64,000 bases of DNA. Source: Streptomyces griseoaurantiacus (GTDB lineage Bacteria; Actinomycetota; Actinomycetes; Streptomycetales; Streptomycetaceae). The notes under the pieces were generated by a model, which was not told where the DNA came from, ran no database searches, and was given only the letters and a program-made list of their open reading frames with translations. The stretch lies in contig BNBP01000006.1 in the NCBI GenBank assembly GCA_014656015.1, positions 62,001 to 126,000 on the forward strand, given 5' to 3'. A program made the position numbers and the translations under genes. The number at the start of each line of letters is the position of its first letter. Position 1 is the stretch's first letter. Shown in pieces: positions 8,637 through 16,343 of the stretch.

Positions 8637-8702
8637 GTAGAACGTTCTGTCTTGACAATTCTCCGCGCTGTTGCCAGAGTCATCCATGACAGAACGTTCG
8701 GT
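8637..8702 (+). promoter_or_regulatory. Promoter flanked by two TetR-type palindromes
   Basis: AGAACGTTCT (8639-8648, perfect palindrome) continues into GTC. A second copy, AGAACGTTCG (8691-8700), is preceded by GAC. The 12-mers GAACGTTCTGTC and GACAGAACGTTC are exact inverted repeats of each other. TTGACA (8652-8657), 17 nt and CAGAGT (8675-8680) make a forward promoter between the two sites. One regulator could thus cover both the operon promoter and the divergent regulator's own start. Confidence 0.65.
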
Positions 8703-8886
8703 GTCGCGGACGTCGAGGTCGGTCGGACGGCTCCCGCCGCCCGCCCGGCCCGGCGTCCCCGGCACTCGGTTCCGGTCGGCGCCCCTCGGTCACGTCGGGC
8801 CGGCGAGGCCCGCGTTCCGTCGGACGGGCCGATCCGCTGGACGCTTCGGGCCCGCCTCCACCCTTCCCTTCCTCGAAAGGACCGCC

Positions 8887-9450
8887 ATGAGCACCACGCT
8901 CGCCGCACCGTCCGGCATCTCCGGTACCGCCTCCGCCCTGCGGAAGCTCTACTTCGTCCGGTTCGCCTTCGCCCTCGTCTGGGCCGGAGTGATGCTGACG
9001 ATGGCCGACGAGATCACCCCGGCCGGAGGTGTCCTCCTGGTGCTGTACCCGCTGTTCGACGTCGGCGCCGCCGTCTACGACGCCAGGGTCTCCCGCTCGA
9101 CCGGCTCGCCCCGGCTGCTCTACGTGAACATGGCGGTCAGCACGCTCACCGCCATCGGGCTCGCCGTCGCGGCGACGTCCGGCATCCCGGCCGTCCTGCG
9201 GGTGTGGGGTGCCTGGGCCGTCGTGGCCGGTGCGGTGCAGCTGATCGTCGCCGTTCCGCGGCGTGCGATGGGCGGCCAGTGGCCGATGATCCTCAGCGGT
9301 GGCATCTCCGTCCTCGCCGGTGCGTCCTTCATCGCCATGGCCGGCGGCGACAAGCCCGAGCTCAGCAGCGCCGTCAGCTACGCCATCCCCGGCGCCGTCT
9401 TCTTCCTCCTCTCGGCCCTCCGCCTGGGCCGCTCCGCCAAGGACAAGTGA
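8887..9450 (+). CDS. Multi-pass membrane protein (DUF308/HdeD-like architecture)
   Basis: A 187-residue integral membrane protein of unknown function with about six hydrophobic segments (for example VRFAFALVWAGVML, VLLVLYPLFDVGAAV, NMAVSTLTAIGLAVAAT, VWGAWAVVAGAVQLIVAV, MILSGGISVLAGASFIAM). The even spacing and Gly-rich helices recall HdeD/DUF308 proteins, but I cannot place it firmly. ATG 8887 follows GAAAGGACC. The preceding 200-nt leader after the promoter is open in the same frame but looks non-coding. The FAD oxidoreductase begins two bases after its stop, so the pair is co-expressed under the TetR sites. Confidence 0.75.
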   Translation: MSTTLAAPSGISGTASALRKLYFVRFAFALVWAGVMLTMADEITPAGGVLLVLYPLFDVGAAVYDARVSRSTGSPRLLYVNMAVSTLTAIGLAVAATSGIPAVLRVWGAWAVVAGAVQLIVAVPRRAMGGQWPMILSGGISVLAGASFIAMAGGDKPELSSAVSYAIPGAVFFLLSALRLGRSAKDK

Positions 9451-9451
9451 C

Positions 9452-10930
9452 ATGGCCACCCAGACATCCCAGACAGCCCAGGCACCCCGGACGGCCCGGA
9501 CGTACGACGTCGTCGTCATCGGAGCCGGCCCCGTCGGCGAGAACGTCGCCGACCGCGTGGTGCGGGGCGGCCTGACCGCCGCGGTCGTCGAGCGGGAGCT
9601 GGTGGGCGGCGAGTGCTCCTACTGGGCCTGCATGCCCACCAAGGCACTGCTGCGCGGTACGGCCGCGCTCCGGGCCGCCCGGCAGGTGCCGGGAGCGCGC
9701 GAGGCGGTCACCGGTGACCTGGACGTGCGGGCGGTCCTGCGCCGCCGCGACTCCTTCGCCTCCGACTGGAAGGACGAGGGCCAGGTGTCCTGGCTGGAGT
9801 CCGCGGGCATCGACCTGTACCGGGGCCAGGGCCGCGTCACGGCCGACCGGGGCGTCACCGTGACCGCCGGGGACGGCACCGTCACCTCGCTGACCGCGCG
9901 TCACGCCGTCGTCCTCGCCACGGGCACCTCCGCGCTGCTGCCGGACATCCCCGGGCTGGCCGCGTCGGCTCCGTGGAGCAGCCGTGAGGCGGCCTCCGCG
10001 AAGGCGGTCCCGGGCCGGCTCGCCGTCATCGGCGGCGGTGTGGTGGCCTCCGAGATGGCGACGGCGTACGCCGCGCTGGGTTCGACGGTCACCGTGCTGG
10101 CCCGTGACGGCGTGCTGCCGCTCGCCGAGCCCTTCGCCGGCGAGCTGGTCACCGAGTCGCTGCGGGCGGCCGGGGTCTCGGTCCGCCTCGGCGTCGAGGC
10201 CGTGTCCGTGAGACGCGAGGCCGACGGCACCGTGCACGTCACGCTCGACGACGGCGAGCGGGTCGAGGCCGACGAGGTGCTCGTCGCCGTCGGCCGCACG
10301 CCGAACACCCAGGATCTCGGCCTCGACGCCCTCGGTCTGGAGCCGGGGGGCTGGCTCCCCGTGGACGACACCCTGCGGGTCCTCGGGAAGGACGGGACGA
10401 CGCCGGCGGCCGACGGATGGCTGTACGCCGCCGGTGACGTCAACCGGCGCGTGCTGCTGACCCACCAGGGCAAGTACCAGGCCCGCGCCGTGGGCGACGT
10501 CATCGTGGCCCGTGCCAAGGGCGAGAAGGTCGAGGACGGCCTCTGGGGCCGGCACGTGGCCACGGCCGACGAACGCGCGGTCCCCCAGGTCGTGTTCACC
10601 GAGCCGGAGCTGGCCTCGGTCGGCCTGACCGCCGCCGCGGCCGAGGCCGCCGGGCTGCGCGTCCGCGTCCTCGACCACGACCTGGCCGCCCTCGCGGGCT
10701 CCTCCCTGCACGCCGAGGGCTACCGGGGCCACGCCCGGATGGTCGTGGACGAGGACCGCGGGGTGATCGTCGGCTTCACGCTCGTCGGCCCGGACGTGGC
10801 GGAACTGCTGCACGCCGCGACGATCGCGATCGTCGGCGAGGTGCCGCTGGACCGGCTGTGGCACGCGGTCCCCGCGTTCCCCACGGTCAGCGAGGTCTGG
10901 CTGCGGCTGCTCGAGGCGTACGGGCGCTGA
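9452..10930 (+). CDS. Pyridine nucleotide-disulfide oxidoreductase (class I, FAD)
   Basis: A 492-residue flavoprotein of the dihydrolipoamide dehydrogenase/mercuric reductase superfamily. It has YDVVVIGAGPVGENVADR (FAD), the redox-active disulfide ECSYWACMPTKALLRG (CxxxxC), an NAD(P) motif (AVIGGGVVASEMATAY), a second FAD motif (WLYAAGDVN) and a dimerisation domain. The C-terminal region carries the conserved His/Glu context (LWHAVPAFPTVSEVW). The FxxG-type metal-binding domain of MerA is absent, so a general disulfide or quinone reductase is more likely. It starts 2 nt after the membrane protein gene and belongs to the TetR-controlled operon. Confidence 0.9.
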   Translation: MATQTSQTAQAPRTARTYDVVVIGAGPVGENVADRVVRGGLTAAVVERELVGGECSYWACMPTKALLRGTAALRAARQVPGAREAVTGDLDVRAVLRRRDSFASDWKDEGQVSWLESAGIDLYRGQGRVTADRGVTVTAGDGTVTSLTARHAVVLATGTSALLPDIPGLAASAPWSSREAASAKAVPGRLAVIGGGVVASEMATAYAALGSTVTVLARDGVLPLAEPFAGELVTESLRAAGVSVRLGVEAVSVRREADGTVHVTLDDGERVEADEVLVAVGRTPNTQDLGLDALGLEPGGWLPVDDTLRVLGKDGTTPAADGWLYAAGDVNRRVLLTHQGKYQARAVGDVIVARAKGEKVEDGLWGRHVATADERAVPQVVFTEPELASVGLTAAAAEAAGLRVRVLDHDLAALAGSSLHAEGYRGHARMVVDEDRGVIVGFTLVGPDVAELLHAATIAIVGEVPLDRLWHAVPAFPTVSEVWLRLLEAYGR

Positions 10931-10986
10931 ACCGCCCGCCGGTGTCCCAAGACCGAACCTCTCCCTCCCTCCGGGGCGTACTCCTC

Positions 10987-11208
10987 ATGACCATCCGTTC
11001 CGAACTGGCCCTCGCGGGTGCGGCCCTGGCCCTCCTGGCCGCTGCCGCGACGGCCCTGCCGGCGGTCGCCCACCGGCACGACTCGGCCCCCGCGGCCGTC
11101 GCCCGGGTGCACAGGCCGGCCGGTGACGTGCCGGTCGTGAGGGTGGTCCCGGGCCTCCGGCCCGGCCCGCTCCTGAACGGCACCGTCGAAGGAGCGCCTC
11201 GCGACTGA
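10987..11208 (+). CDS. Small secreted protein, unknown
   Basis: A 73-residue open frame beginning MTIRSELALAGAALALLA, with a convincing signal peptide ending near ALPAVAH and a short proline/valine-rich tail (VPVVRVVPGLRPGPLL). No family is recognised and the ribosome site is weak. It lies 56 nt after the oxidoreductase in the same direction. The signal-peptide character and codon bias favour a real gene, but it could be spurious. Confidence 0.4.
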   Translation: MTIRSELALAGAALALLAAAATALPAVAHRHDSAPAAVARVHRPAGDVPVVRVVPGLRPGPLLNGTVEGAPRD

Positions 11209-11334
11209 GTCGTCGCGGACGCCCCACCGGCCGCCGTCACGGCGTCCGGACCCTTCCTCACCACTCCACCCGGAACCGGGCGCACCGGCGGACCCCGCCG
11301 GCCCGGATCCGCCACTCCATGAAAAGGACATCCC

Positions 11335-12135
11335 ATGCGCATCCGTATCTCCCGCCGCATCGCCCTCGCCGCCGGCGCCCTCGCCCTGCTGGGCGCCGCC
11401 ACCGCCCCGGGCGTGGCGACGGCGAACGCCGAGCGGCCCGCCGCGGCCCCCAAGCCCACCGTCGTCCTCGTGCACGGGGCCTGGGCCGACTCCTCCAGCT
11501 GGTCGCCCGTCATGGAGCGGCTGCGCAAGGACGGTTACAAGGTCCGCGCCCTCGCCGATCCGCTCCAGGGACTCACGGGCGACACGGCATACGTCTCCAG
11601 CTACCTGGCCACCATCGACGGGCCCGTGGTGCTCGTCGGCCACTCCTACGGCGGCGCCGTGATCACCAACGCGGCCGCCTCCGACCCCGACGTCAAGGCG
11701 CTCGTCTACATCGCCGGTTTCATCCCCGTGAAGGGTGAGACGGTGGGCGACCTGGCGGCGAAGTCCACGCCGCCCGTCCCGCTCGTGTACACCCAGGTCC
11801 CGGACGGCACGGACGTCTCCATCGACCCCGCGAAGTTCCGCGAGACCTTCGCCGGCGACCTGGACCGGACCACGGCCGAGGACCTGGCGGCGACGCAGCG
11901 GCCCGCCAACAGCAAGGCCGTCACCGAGCCCGGTACCGCCGAGGCGTTCCGCACCATTCCGTCCTACAGCCTGGTCACCACCCGGGACCACGCGATCAAC
12001 CCGGACCTCCAGCGCTTCATGTCCCAGCGGGCCGGCGCGCACATCGACGAGGTCGCGGCCTCCCACGCGGTGATGCTCAGCCGCCCCGGGAAGGTCACCG
12101 ACGTGATCGAGAAGGCCGCCCGCGCCACCCGGTGA
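11335..12135 (+). CDS. Secreted alpha/beta hydrolase
   Basis: A 266-residue exported hydrolase. A signal peptide (residues 1-32, RRIALAAGALALLGAATAPGVATA) precedes VVLVHGAWADSSSW (oxyanion loop) and the nucleophile elbow VGHSYGGAV (Ser). The catalytic His is in ASHAVMLSRP near the C-terminus. This arrangement is typical of the PF12697-type 'alpha/beta hydrolase' group, related to plant-type esterases/hydroxynitrile lyases (HGAWADSSSW, HSYGG). ATG 11335 follows AAAAGGACA. Substrate unknown; its position between two flavoproteins in a TetR-regulated run suggests modification of an environmental compound. Confidence 0.88.
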   Translation: MRIRISRRIALAAGALALLGAATAPGVATANAERPAAAPKPTVVLVHGAWADSSSWSPVMERLRKDGYKVRALADPLQGLTGDTAYVSSYLATIDGPVVLVGHSYGGAVITNAAASDPDVKALVYIAGFIPVKGETVGDLAAKSTPPVPLVYTQVPDGTDVSIDPAKFRETFAGDLDRTTAEDLAATQRPANSKAVTEPGTAEAFRTIPSYSLVTTRDHAINPDLQRFMSQRAGAHIDEVAASHAVMLSRPGKVTDVIEKAARATR

Positions 12136-12249
12136 CCCACGGGCCCGGTGGCGCGCGAGGGCGCGCCGCCGGGCCGAGGTGACCGTCCGACCGTTCCCCT
12201 CCCCGCTCACGAGCGGGTCCCGTTGCTCCCGACCCACCGGAGAGATGCC

Positions 12250-13632
12250 ATGACCTCGCAGACACACCAACCGTCGGACCGCCTCGCCGCACTCCTTCGC
12301 GGGCAGCTCCACACCGGCCGGGTGGCCACCTCGGGGCCCCTCTACGAGGCCGGCCGCAGCCTGTGGAACGGCGCCGTCACCGCACGTCCCGGCGCCGTCG
12401 TCCGGTGCGCGGACACCGAGGAGGTCGCCGCCGCGGTACGGGCCGCGCGGGAGTGCGGGGTGCCTCTGTCGGTGCGCGGCGGCGGTCACGACTGGGCCGG
12501 GCGAGCCGTCGCCCAGGACGGTCTGACCATCGACCTGTCGGGCCTGCGCACGGTGACCGTGGACCCGGTCGCCGAGGTCGCCCTCGTGCAGGGCGGCGCC
12601 ACGGCCGGCGACGTGGCCCGGGCCGCCCAGCCCCACGGACTGACCGCCGTGACCGGCACCGCGGGCTCAGTGGGCATGGCGGGCCTGACCCTCGGCGGCG
12701 GCTACGGGCCGCTCGGCGGGCGGTTCGGGCTCGCCCTGGACAATCTGCTGTCCGCCGAGGTGGTGCTGGCCGACGGCGGCGTCGTCACCGCGGACGCCGA
12801 GCACGAACCCGACCTCTTCTGGGCGCTGCGGGGCGGCGGCGGCAACTTCGGCGTCGTCACCTCGATGCGCATCCGGCTGCACCGCCTGCGCACCCTCCTC
12901 TCCGGCCTCGTGATGTATCCCTGGGACCAGGCCCCCGCCGTCCTCACCGCGCTGGCCGAGGAGCTGCCCGAGGCCCCCGACGAACTGACCGCGCAGTTCG
13001 GCGTCCTGACCGGGCCCGCGGACGAGCCCGTGGTGTTCGTGGCACCCACCTGGAGCGGAGACGACGCCGCGGCGGGGGAGCACGCGCTGGCTCGCTGCGC
13101 CGCCCTGGGCACCCCGCTCGCCGCGCATACGGGCCCCGTGACCATGCCGGACCAATTGGCGGCCATCGACGCGCAGTTCCCCTACGGCCGGCACGTCGAG
13201 ATCCGCCCGCGGTCGGTGCCGGCGCTCACCCCCGGGGTGCGCGAGGCGCTGCTCGCCGCGGGCTCCGCACCGACCTCGCCGCTCTCGGCGGTGTCGGTGC
13301 ACAGCCTGCACGGCGCCGCGGCGCGCGTGCCCGTGGCGGAGACGGCGTTCGGCAACCGCGACCCGCATCTGATGATCGAGATCCTCGCCCTGTGGGAGCC
13401 GGACGACCCGGAGCCGGCGCGGCACCGCGCGTGGGCCGCCGGCCTGGCGAAGGCCCTGGAGCCGGAGGCGCTGCCGGGCACCTACCCCAACCTCCTCGGC
13501 CCGGACGAGACCGCGCACATCGCGCACTCCTACGGCCCCCACGCCCATCGGCTGCTCGCGGTGAAGCGGAGGACCGACCCGGACGGTGTCTTCCGGGCGC
13601 TCCCGCTGCCGGCCGGACCCGGCGGCGCGTGA
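12250..13632 (+). CDS. FAD-linked oxidase, berberine-bridge-enzyme type
   Basis: A 460-residue oxidoreductase with an N-terminal FAD (PCMH) domain at about residues 35-205. VRGGGHDWAGRAV contains the His position used for covalent 8-alpha FAD attachment. TGTAGSVGMAGLTLGGGYGPLGGRFG and LRGGGGNFGVVTSM are diagnostic. The C-terminus ends in a BBE-like motif (LLAVKRRTDPDGVFRA). No signal peptide or Tat motif is present, so it is probably cytoplasmic. ATG 12250 is preceded by CCGGAGAGA. Last gene before the tandem repeats and hairpin at 13633-13724. Such enzymes oxidise alcohols, sugars or natural-product intermediates with O2. Confidence 0.9.
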   Translation: MTSQTHQPSDRLAALLRGQLHTGRVATSGPLYEAGRSLWNGAVTARPGAVVRCADTEEVAAAVRAARECGVPLSVRGGGHDWAGRAVAQDGLTIDLSGLRTVTVDPVAEVALVQGGATAGDVARAAQPHGLTAVTGTAGSVGMAGLTLGGGYGPLGGRFGLALDNLLSAEVVLADGGVVTADAEHEPDLFWALRGGGGNFGVVTSMRIRLHRLRTLLSGLVMYPWDQAPAVLTALAEELPEAPDELTAQFGVLTGPADEPVVFVAPTWSGDDAAAGEHALARCAALGTPLAAHTGPVTMPDQLAAIDAQFPYGRHVEIRPRSVPALTPGVREALLAAGSAPTSPLSAVSVHSLHGAAARVPVAETAFGNRDPHLMIEILALWEPDDPEPARHRAWAAGLAKALEPEALPGTYPNLLGPDETAHIAHSYGPHAHRLLAVKRRTDPDGVFRALPLPAGPGGA

Positions 13633-13716
13633 GACGTCCGAGGCCCTCCGCCCGCCGTACGACGTCTGAGGCCCTTCGCCATCCGTACGACGTCTGAGGC
13701 CCTTCGCCATCCGTAC
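13633..13716 (+). repeat. Three 28-bp tandem repeats
   Basis: Copies start at 13633, 13661 and 13689, each beginning GACGTC(C/T)GAGGCCCT. Copies 2 and 3 are identical; copy 1 differs at a few positions. They begin directly after the stop codon of the FAD oxidase. The last unit provides the left arm of the adjoining hairpin. Confidence 0.85.
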
Positions 13717-13724
13717 GAAGGGCC
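13698..13724 (+). terminator. Hairpin terminator after the FAD oxidase
   Basis: GGCCCTTCG (13698-13706) and CGAAGGGCC (13716-13724) form a perfect 9-bp stem with a 9-nt loop inside the last 28-bp repeat. It separates the FAD-oxidase operon from the next promoter, 11 nt downstream. Confidence 0.6.
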
Positions 13725-13734
13725 CGCTCGCCTC

Positions 13735-13777
13735 TGGTCACCACGCACCCCGCTCTGTAGAGTGAGCGTTACATACA
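13735..13777 (+). promoter_or_regulatory. Promoter with 17-bp element shared with 2672
   Basis: A weak -35 (TGGTCA, 13735-13740), 17 nt, TAGAGT (13758-13763) and AGTGAGCGTTACATACA (13761-13777). The last element is identical to 2672-2688 and sits at the same position relative to the -10 box. It precedes the aromatic operon by about 110 nt. An ATG at 13777-13779 opens no convincing gene. Confidence 0.6.
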
Positions 13778-13886
13778 TGAGCTGCTCGGTGGCGGGGGCA
13801 CGCACCGACCCACGGCTCACGCCGACGGCTCCCGCGGTCACCGGACATCCGCACACACACGTCGAAGCACCTCTGGAGGCGGTCGC

Positions 13887-14696
13887 GTGACGGCCACGAA
13901 GACGAACGGCCCCCCGCCCGGCCGGGCCGACGAGCAGGCCCCCGTACTCGTCCTGCTGCACGGCGGCGGACCGGGGGTCGACGCCCTCGGCAACTGGGCC
14001 ACGGTCCGCCCCGCCCTCTCGGCCTCGTTCCGCTGCCTCGCCCCCGACCTGCTCGGATTCGGCACGCAGGTCACCACCGGCGAGGCGGGCGGGGGCACCC
14101 CGCTCGGCCCGCGGGCCTGGGCGTGGGCCCGGGCACGGCAGATCCTGTCGCTGCTCGACCGCCAGGGCCTGCGGCGGGTCCACCTGCTCGGCAACTCGGC
14201 CGCCGGCGGGGCCGCCGCGCTGGCACTGATGGCCGAGGCACCGGAGCGGGTCGACCGGGCGGTCCTGATGGGCGGCGCGGGCACCGGCCCACCGCCCGCC
14301 CGGGTCCCCTTCTACGAGGAGCCCACGGCGGAGTCGATGCGTGCGACGCTGGCCCGCCTGGTGGCGGACGAGACCCCGCACCGCGACCTCCTCGACGAAC
14401 TCGCGCCCCGCCGGCTGGAGCAGGCCCTGCGGCCCGGGGCCGAGGCGGCCTTCCGGGCCATGTTCGCCGAGCCCCCGCCCGGCGGACCGCCCCCGGTCGA
14501 CCCGGCCGGCGTCCGCACCCCGGTTCTCGCCCTGCACGGGGAGCGGGACCGGGTGTCACCGGTCGAGGTCTCCGAACGTCTCGCCGAGGCCCTGCCGAAC
14601 GGGCGGCTCAGGGTCGTAGCGGGAGCCGGCCACTGGATCCACGTGGACCGTCCCGATGAATTCTGCGAGCTGGTGGGGGAGTTCCTGAGCGCATGA
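13887..14696 (+). CDS. Alpha/beta hydrolase, meta-cleavage product C-C hydrolase-like
   Basis: A 269-residue hydrolase likely to split the ring-fission product. It shows the family's LLHGGGPGVDALGNW (oxyanion/GGGPG motif), the nucleophile elbow LLGNSAAGGAA (Ser104), acid Asp221 in LHGERDRVSP and catalytic His249 in GAGHWIHVD. The GTG start at 13887 has a CTGGAGG site 7 nt upstream. It overlaps the next gene by 4 nt (ATGA). The GGGPG motif is typical of MhpC/BphD/HsaD-type enzymes. With the frameshifted paralogue at 2708, this is the window's intact copy. Confidence 0.88.
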   Translation: MTATKTNGPPPGRADEQAPVLVLLHGGGPGVDALGNWATVRPALSASFRCLAPDLLGFGTQVTTGEAGGGTPLGPRAWAWARARQILSLLDRQGLRRVHLLGNSAAGGAAALALMAEAPERVDRAVLMGGAGTGPPPARVPFYEEPTAESMRATLARLVADETPHRDLLDELAPRRLEQALRPGAEAAFRAMFAEPPPGGPPPVDPAGVRTPVLALHGERDRVSPVEVSERLAEALPNGRLRVVAGAGHWIHVDRPDEFCELVGEFLSA

Positions 14697-16327
14697 GCGC
14701 ACACGACACGATCGACGAGGAAGAGCGGACCGGAGTGCTCGTCGTGGGCGCCGGACCCGCCGGACTCACCCTGGCCATCGACCTGGCCATGCGCGGCGTG
14801 CCCTGCCACGTGGTGGAGGCGACCGCCGAACGGCCCCTCAACCCCCGGTGCAACACGACCTCCGCCCGGTCGATGGAGATCTTCCGGCGGCTCGGGATCG
14901 CCGGCGACATCCGGCGGGCCGGCCTCCCCGAGGACCGCCCGACATCCGTCCACTACCGCACCACCCTGCTCGGCGAGGAGATCTTCCGCATCGACCTGCC
15001 GTCCTCCGGCGAGGTGCTGAGCGGCGCCGGCAAGGAGGATTGGCCCACCCCGGAGCCGCAGCACCGGATCTCGCAGCTCCACCTCGAACCCGTCCTCGAA
15101 CGGCATGCCAGGAGCCTGCCCGGACTGACGATCGAGCGCGGGACCCGCCTGACCGGACTGCGCCGGCACGAGGACCACGTGGAGGCGGTCGTCGAGTCCG
15201 GCGGCACCACCCGGACCCTGCGCCCGGCATACGTCGTCGGCTGCGACGGGGCCCACAGCACGGTGCGCCGCGGGCTCGGCATCCGCTACGAAGGCGTCGA
15301 CGCCCTCCAGAAGTTCGTCACCACCTTCGTGCGCTCCCGCGCGCTCGGGGCCATCGCCGACCGCGACCCCGCCTGGACGTACTGGACGTACGGCCGCAGG
15401 ACGGCCTCGCTGATCGCCGTCGACGGCGAGGAACTGTGGCTCAACCACGTCGCGTTCCCCCCGGACCACGACACCGAGGACGAGGACCCCGAGCGGCTCC
15501 TGCGGGAGACCGTGGGCGCCGACGTGGAGCACGATGTGCTCGGCGTGGTGCGCTGGACCGGCCGCCGGCTCGTCGCCCGGCAGTACGGCGAGGGGCGGGT
15601 GTTCCTCGCGGGCGACGCCGCCCACCTCTGGATCCCCGTCGGCGGCTTCGGCATGAACGCCGGCATCCAGGACGCGGTGACCCTCGGCTGGATGCTCGCC
15701 GCCGTCCACCACGGGTGGGCACCCCCCGCGCTGCTGGACGCCTACCAGCTCGAACGCAAGCCGGTGGGCGAGCAGTTCGCCGACGCGGTGCGCGCCGCCG
15801 CCCGCACGTCCTTCGCGGACGTCTCCCCGGACATCCACCTGCCCGGCCCCGAAGGGGAGGCCGCCCGCGCCGAGTTCGCCGGCCGGCTCGCCAGGAGCGA
15901 ACCCCACCGGTACTCGCCGGACGGCTTCAGCTTCGGCTACCACTACGCGCACTCACCGCTGGTCGTCGGCGGCGGGGAACAGGCCGCGATCACCATGGGC
16001 GACCACACGGAACGGGCCCGGCCCGGATTCCGGCTCCCGCACGCCTGGCTCGACGAGGGCCGCTCGGTCCTCGACGCGCTCGGACCGGACTTCACCCTGC
16101 TGCGGACCGACCCCGACACCGACGTGACCCCGTGGACGGACGCCGCGGCCGCACTCGGCGTCCCCCTCACCGTCGTGGACCTGCCCGCGCGGTGGCCCGA
16201 ACGCTATCCCGCCGCACTGCTGCTGGTGCGCCCCGACCAGCACGTCGCCTGGACGGGCGAGGCACACCCCCGGCCCGAGGAGCTCCTGCACACGGTCACC
16301 GGGCGCCTCGCCGCCCCCCGGCAGTAG
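14693..16327 (+). CDS. FAD-dependent aromatic hydroxylase (class A, MhpA/PheA-like)
   Basis: A 544-residue flavin monooxygenase expected to hydroxylate a phenolic ring using NAD(P)H and O2. Motifs in order: GVLVVGAGPAGLTLAIDLAM (dinucleotide fold), the DG motif GCDGAHSTVRRGLGI, and the GD motif VFLAGDAAHLWIPVGGFGMN. The C-terminal thioredoxin-like extension found in the phenol hydroxylase/MhpA branch is present (TLLRTDPDTDVTPW, then LLLVRPDQHVAWTG). It overlaps the hydrolase gene by 4 nt and lies 16 nt before the carboxylase A gene. Together with the extradiol dioxygenase at 20849 it would form a catechol from a phenol and then open the ring. Confidence 0.92.
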   Translation: MSAHDTIDEEERTGVLVVGAGPAGLTLAIDLAMRGVPCHVVEATAERPLNPRCNTTSARSMEIFRRLGIAGDIRRAGLPEDRPTSVHYRTTLLGEEIFRIDLPSSGEVLSGAGKEDWPTPEPQHRISQLHLEPVLERHARSLPGLTIERGTRLTGLRRHEDHVEAVVESGGTTRTLRPAYVVGCDGAHSTVRRGLGIRYEGVDALQKFVTTFVRSRALGAIADRDPAWTYWTYGRRTASLIAVDGEELWLNHVAFPPDHDTEDEDPERLLRETVGADVEHDVLGVVRWTGRRLVARQYGEGRVFLAGDAAHLWIPVGGFGMNAGIQDAVTLGWMLAAVHHGWAPPALLDAYQLERKPVGEQFADAVRAAARTSFADVSPDIHLPGPEGEAARAEFAGRLARSEPHRYSPDGFSFGYHYAHSPLVVGGGEQAAITMGDHTERARPGFRLPHAWLDEGRSVLDALGPDFTLLRTDPDTDVTPWTDAAAALGVPLTVVDLPARWPERYPAALLLVRPDQHVAWTGEAHPRPEELLHTVTGRLAAPRQ

Positions 16328-16343
16328 AGAATCAGGAGAAGGC

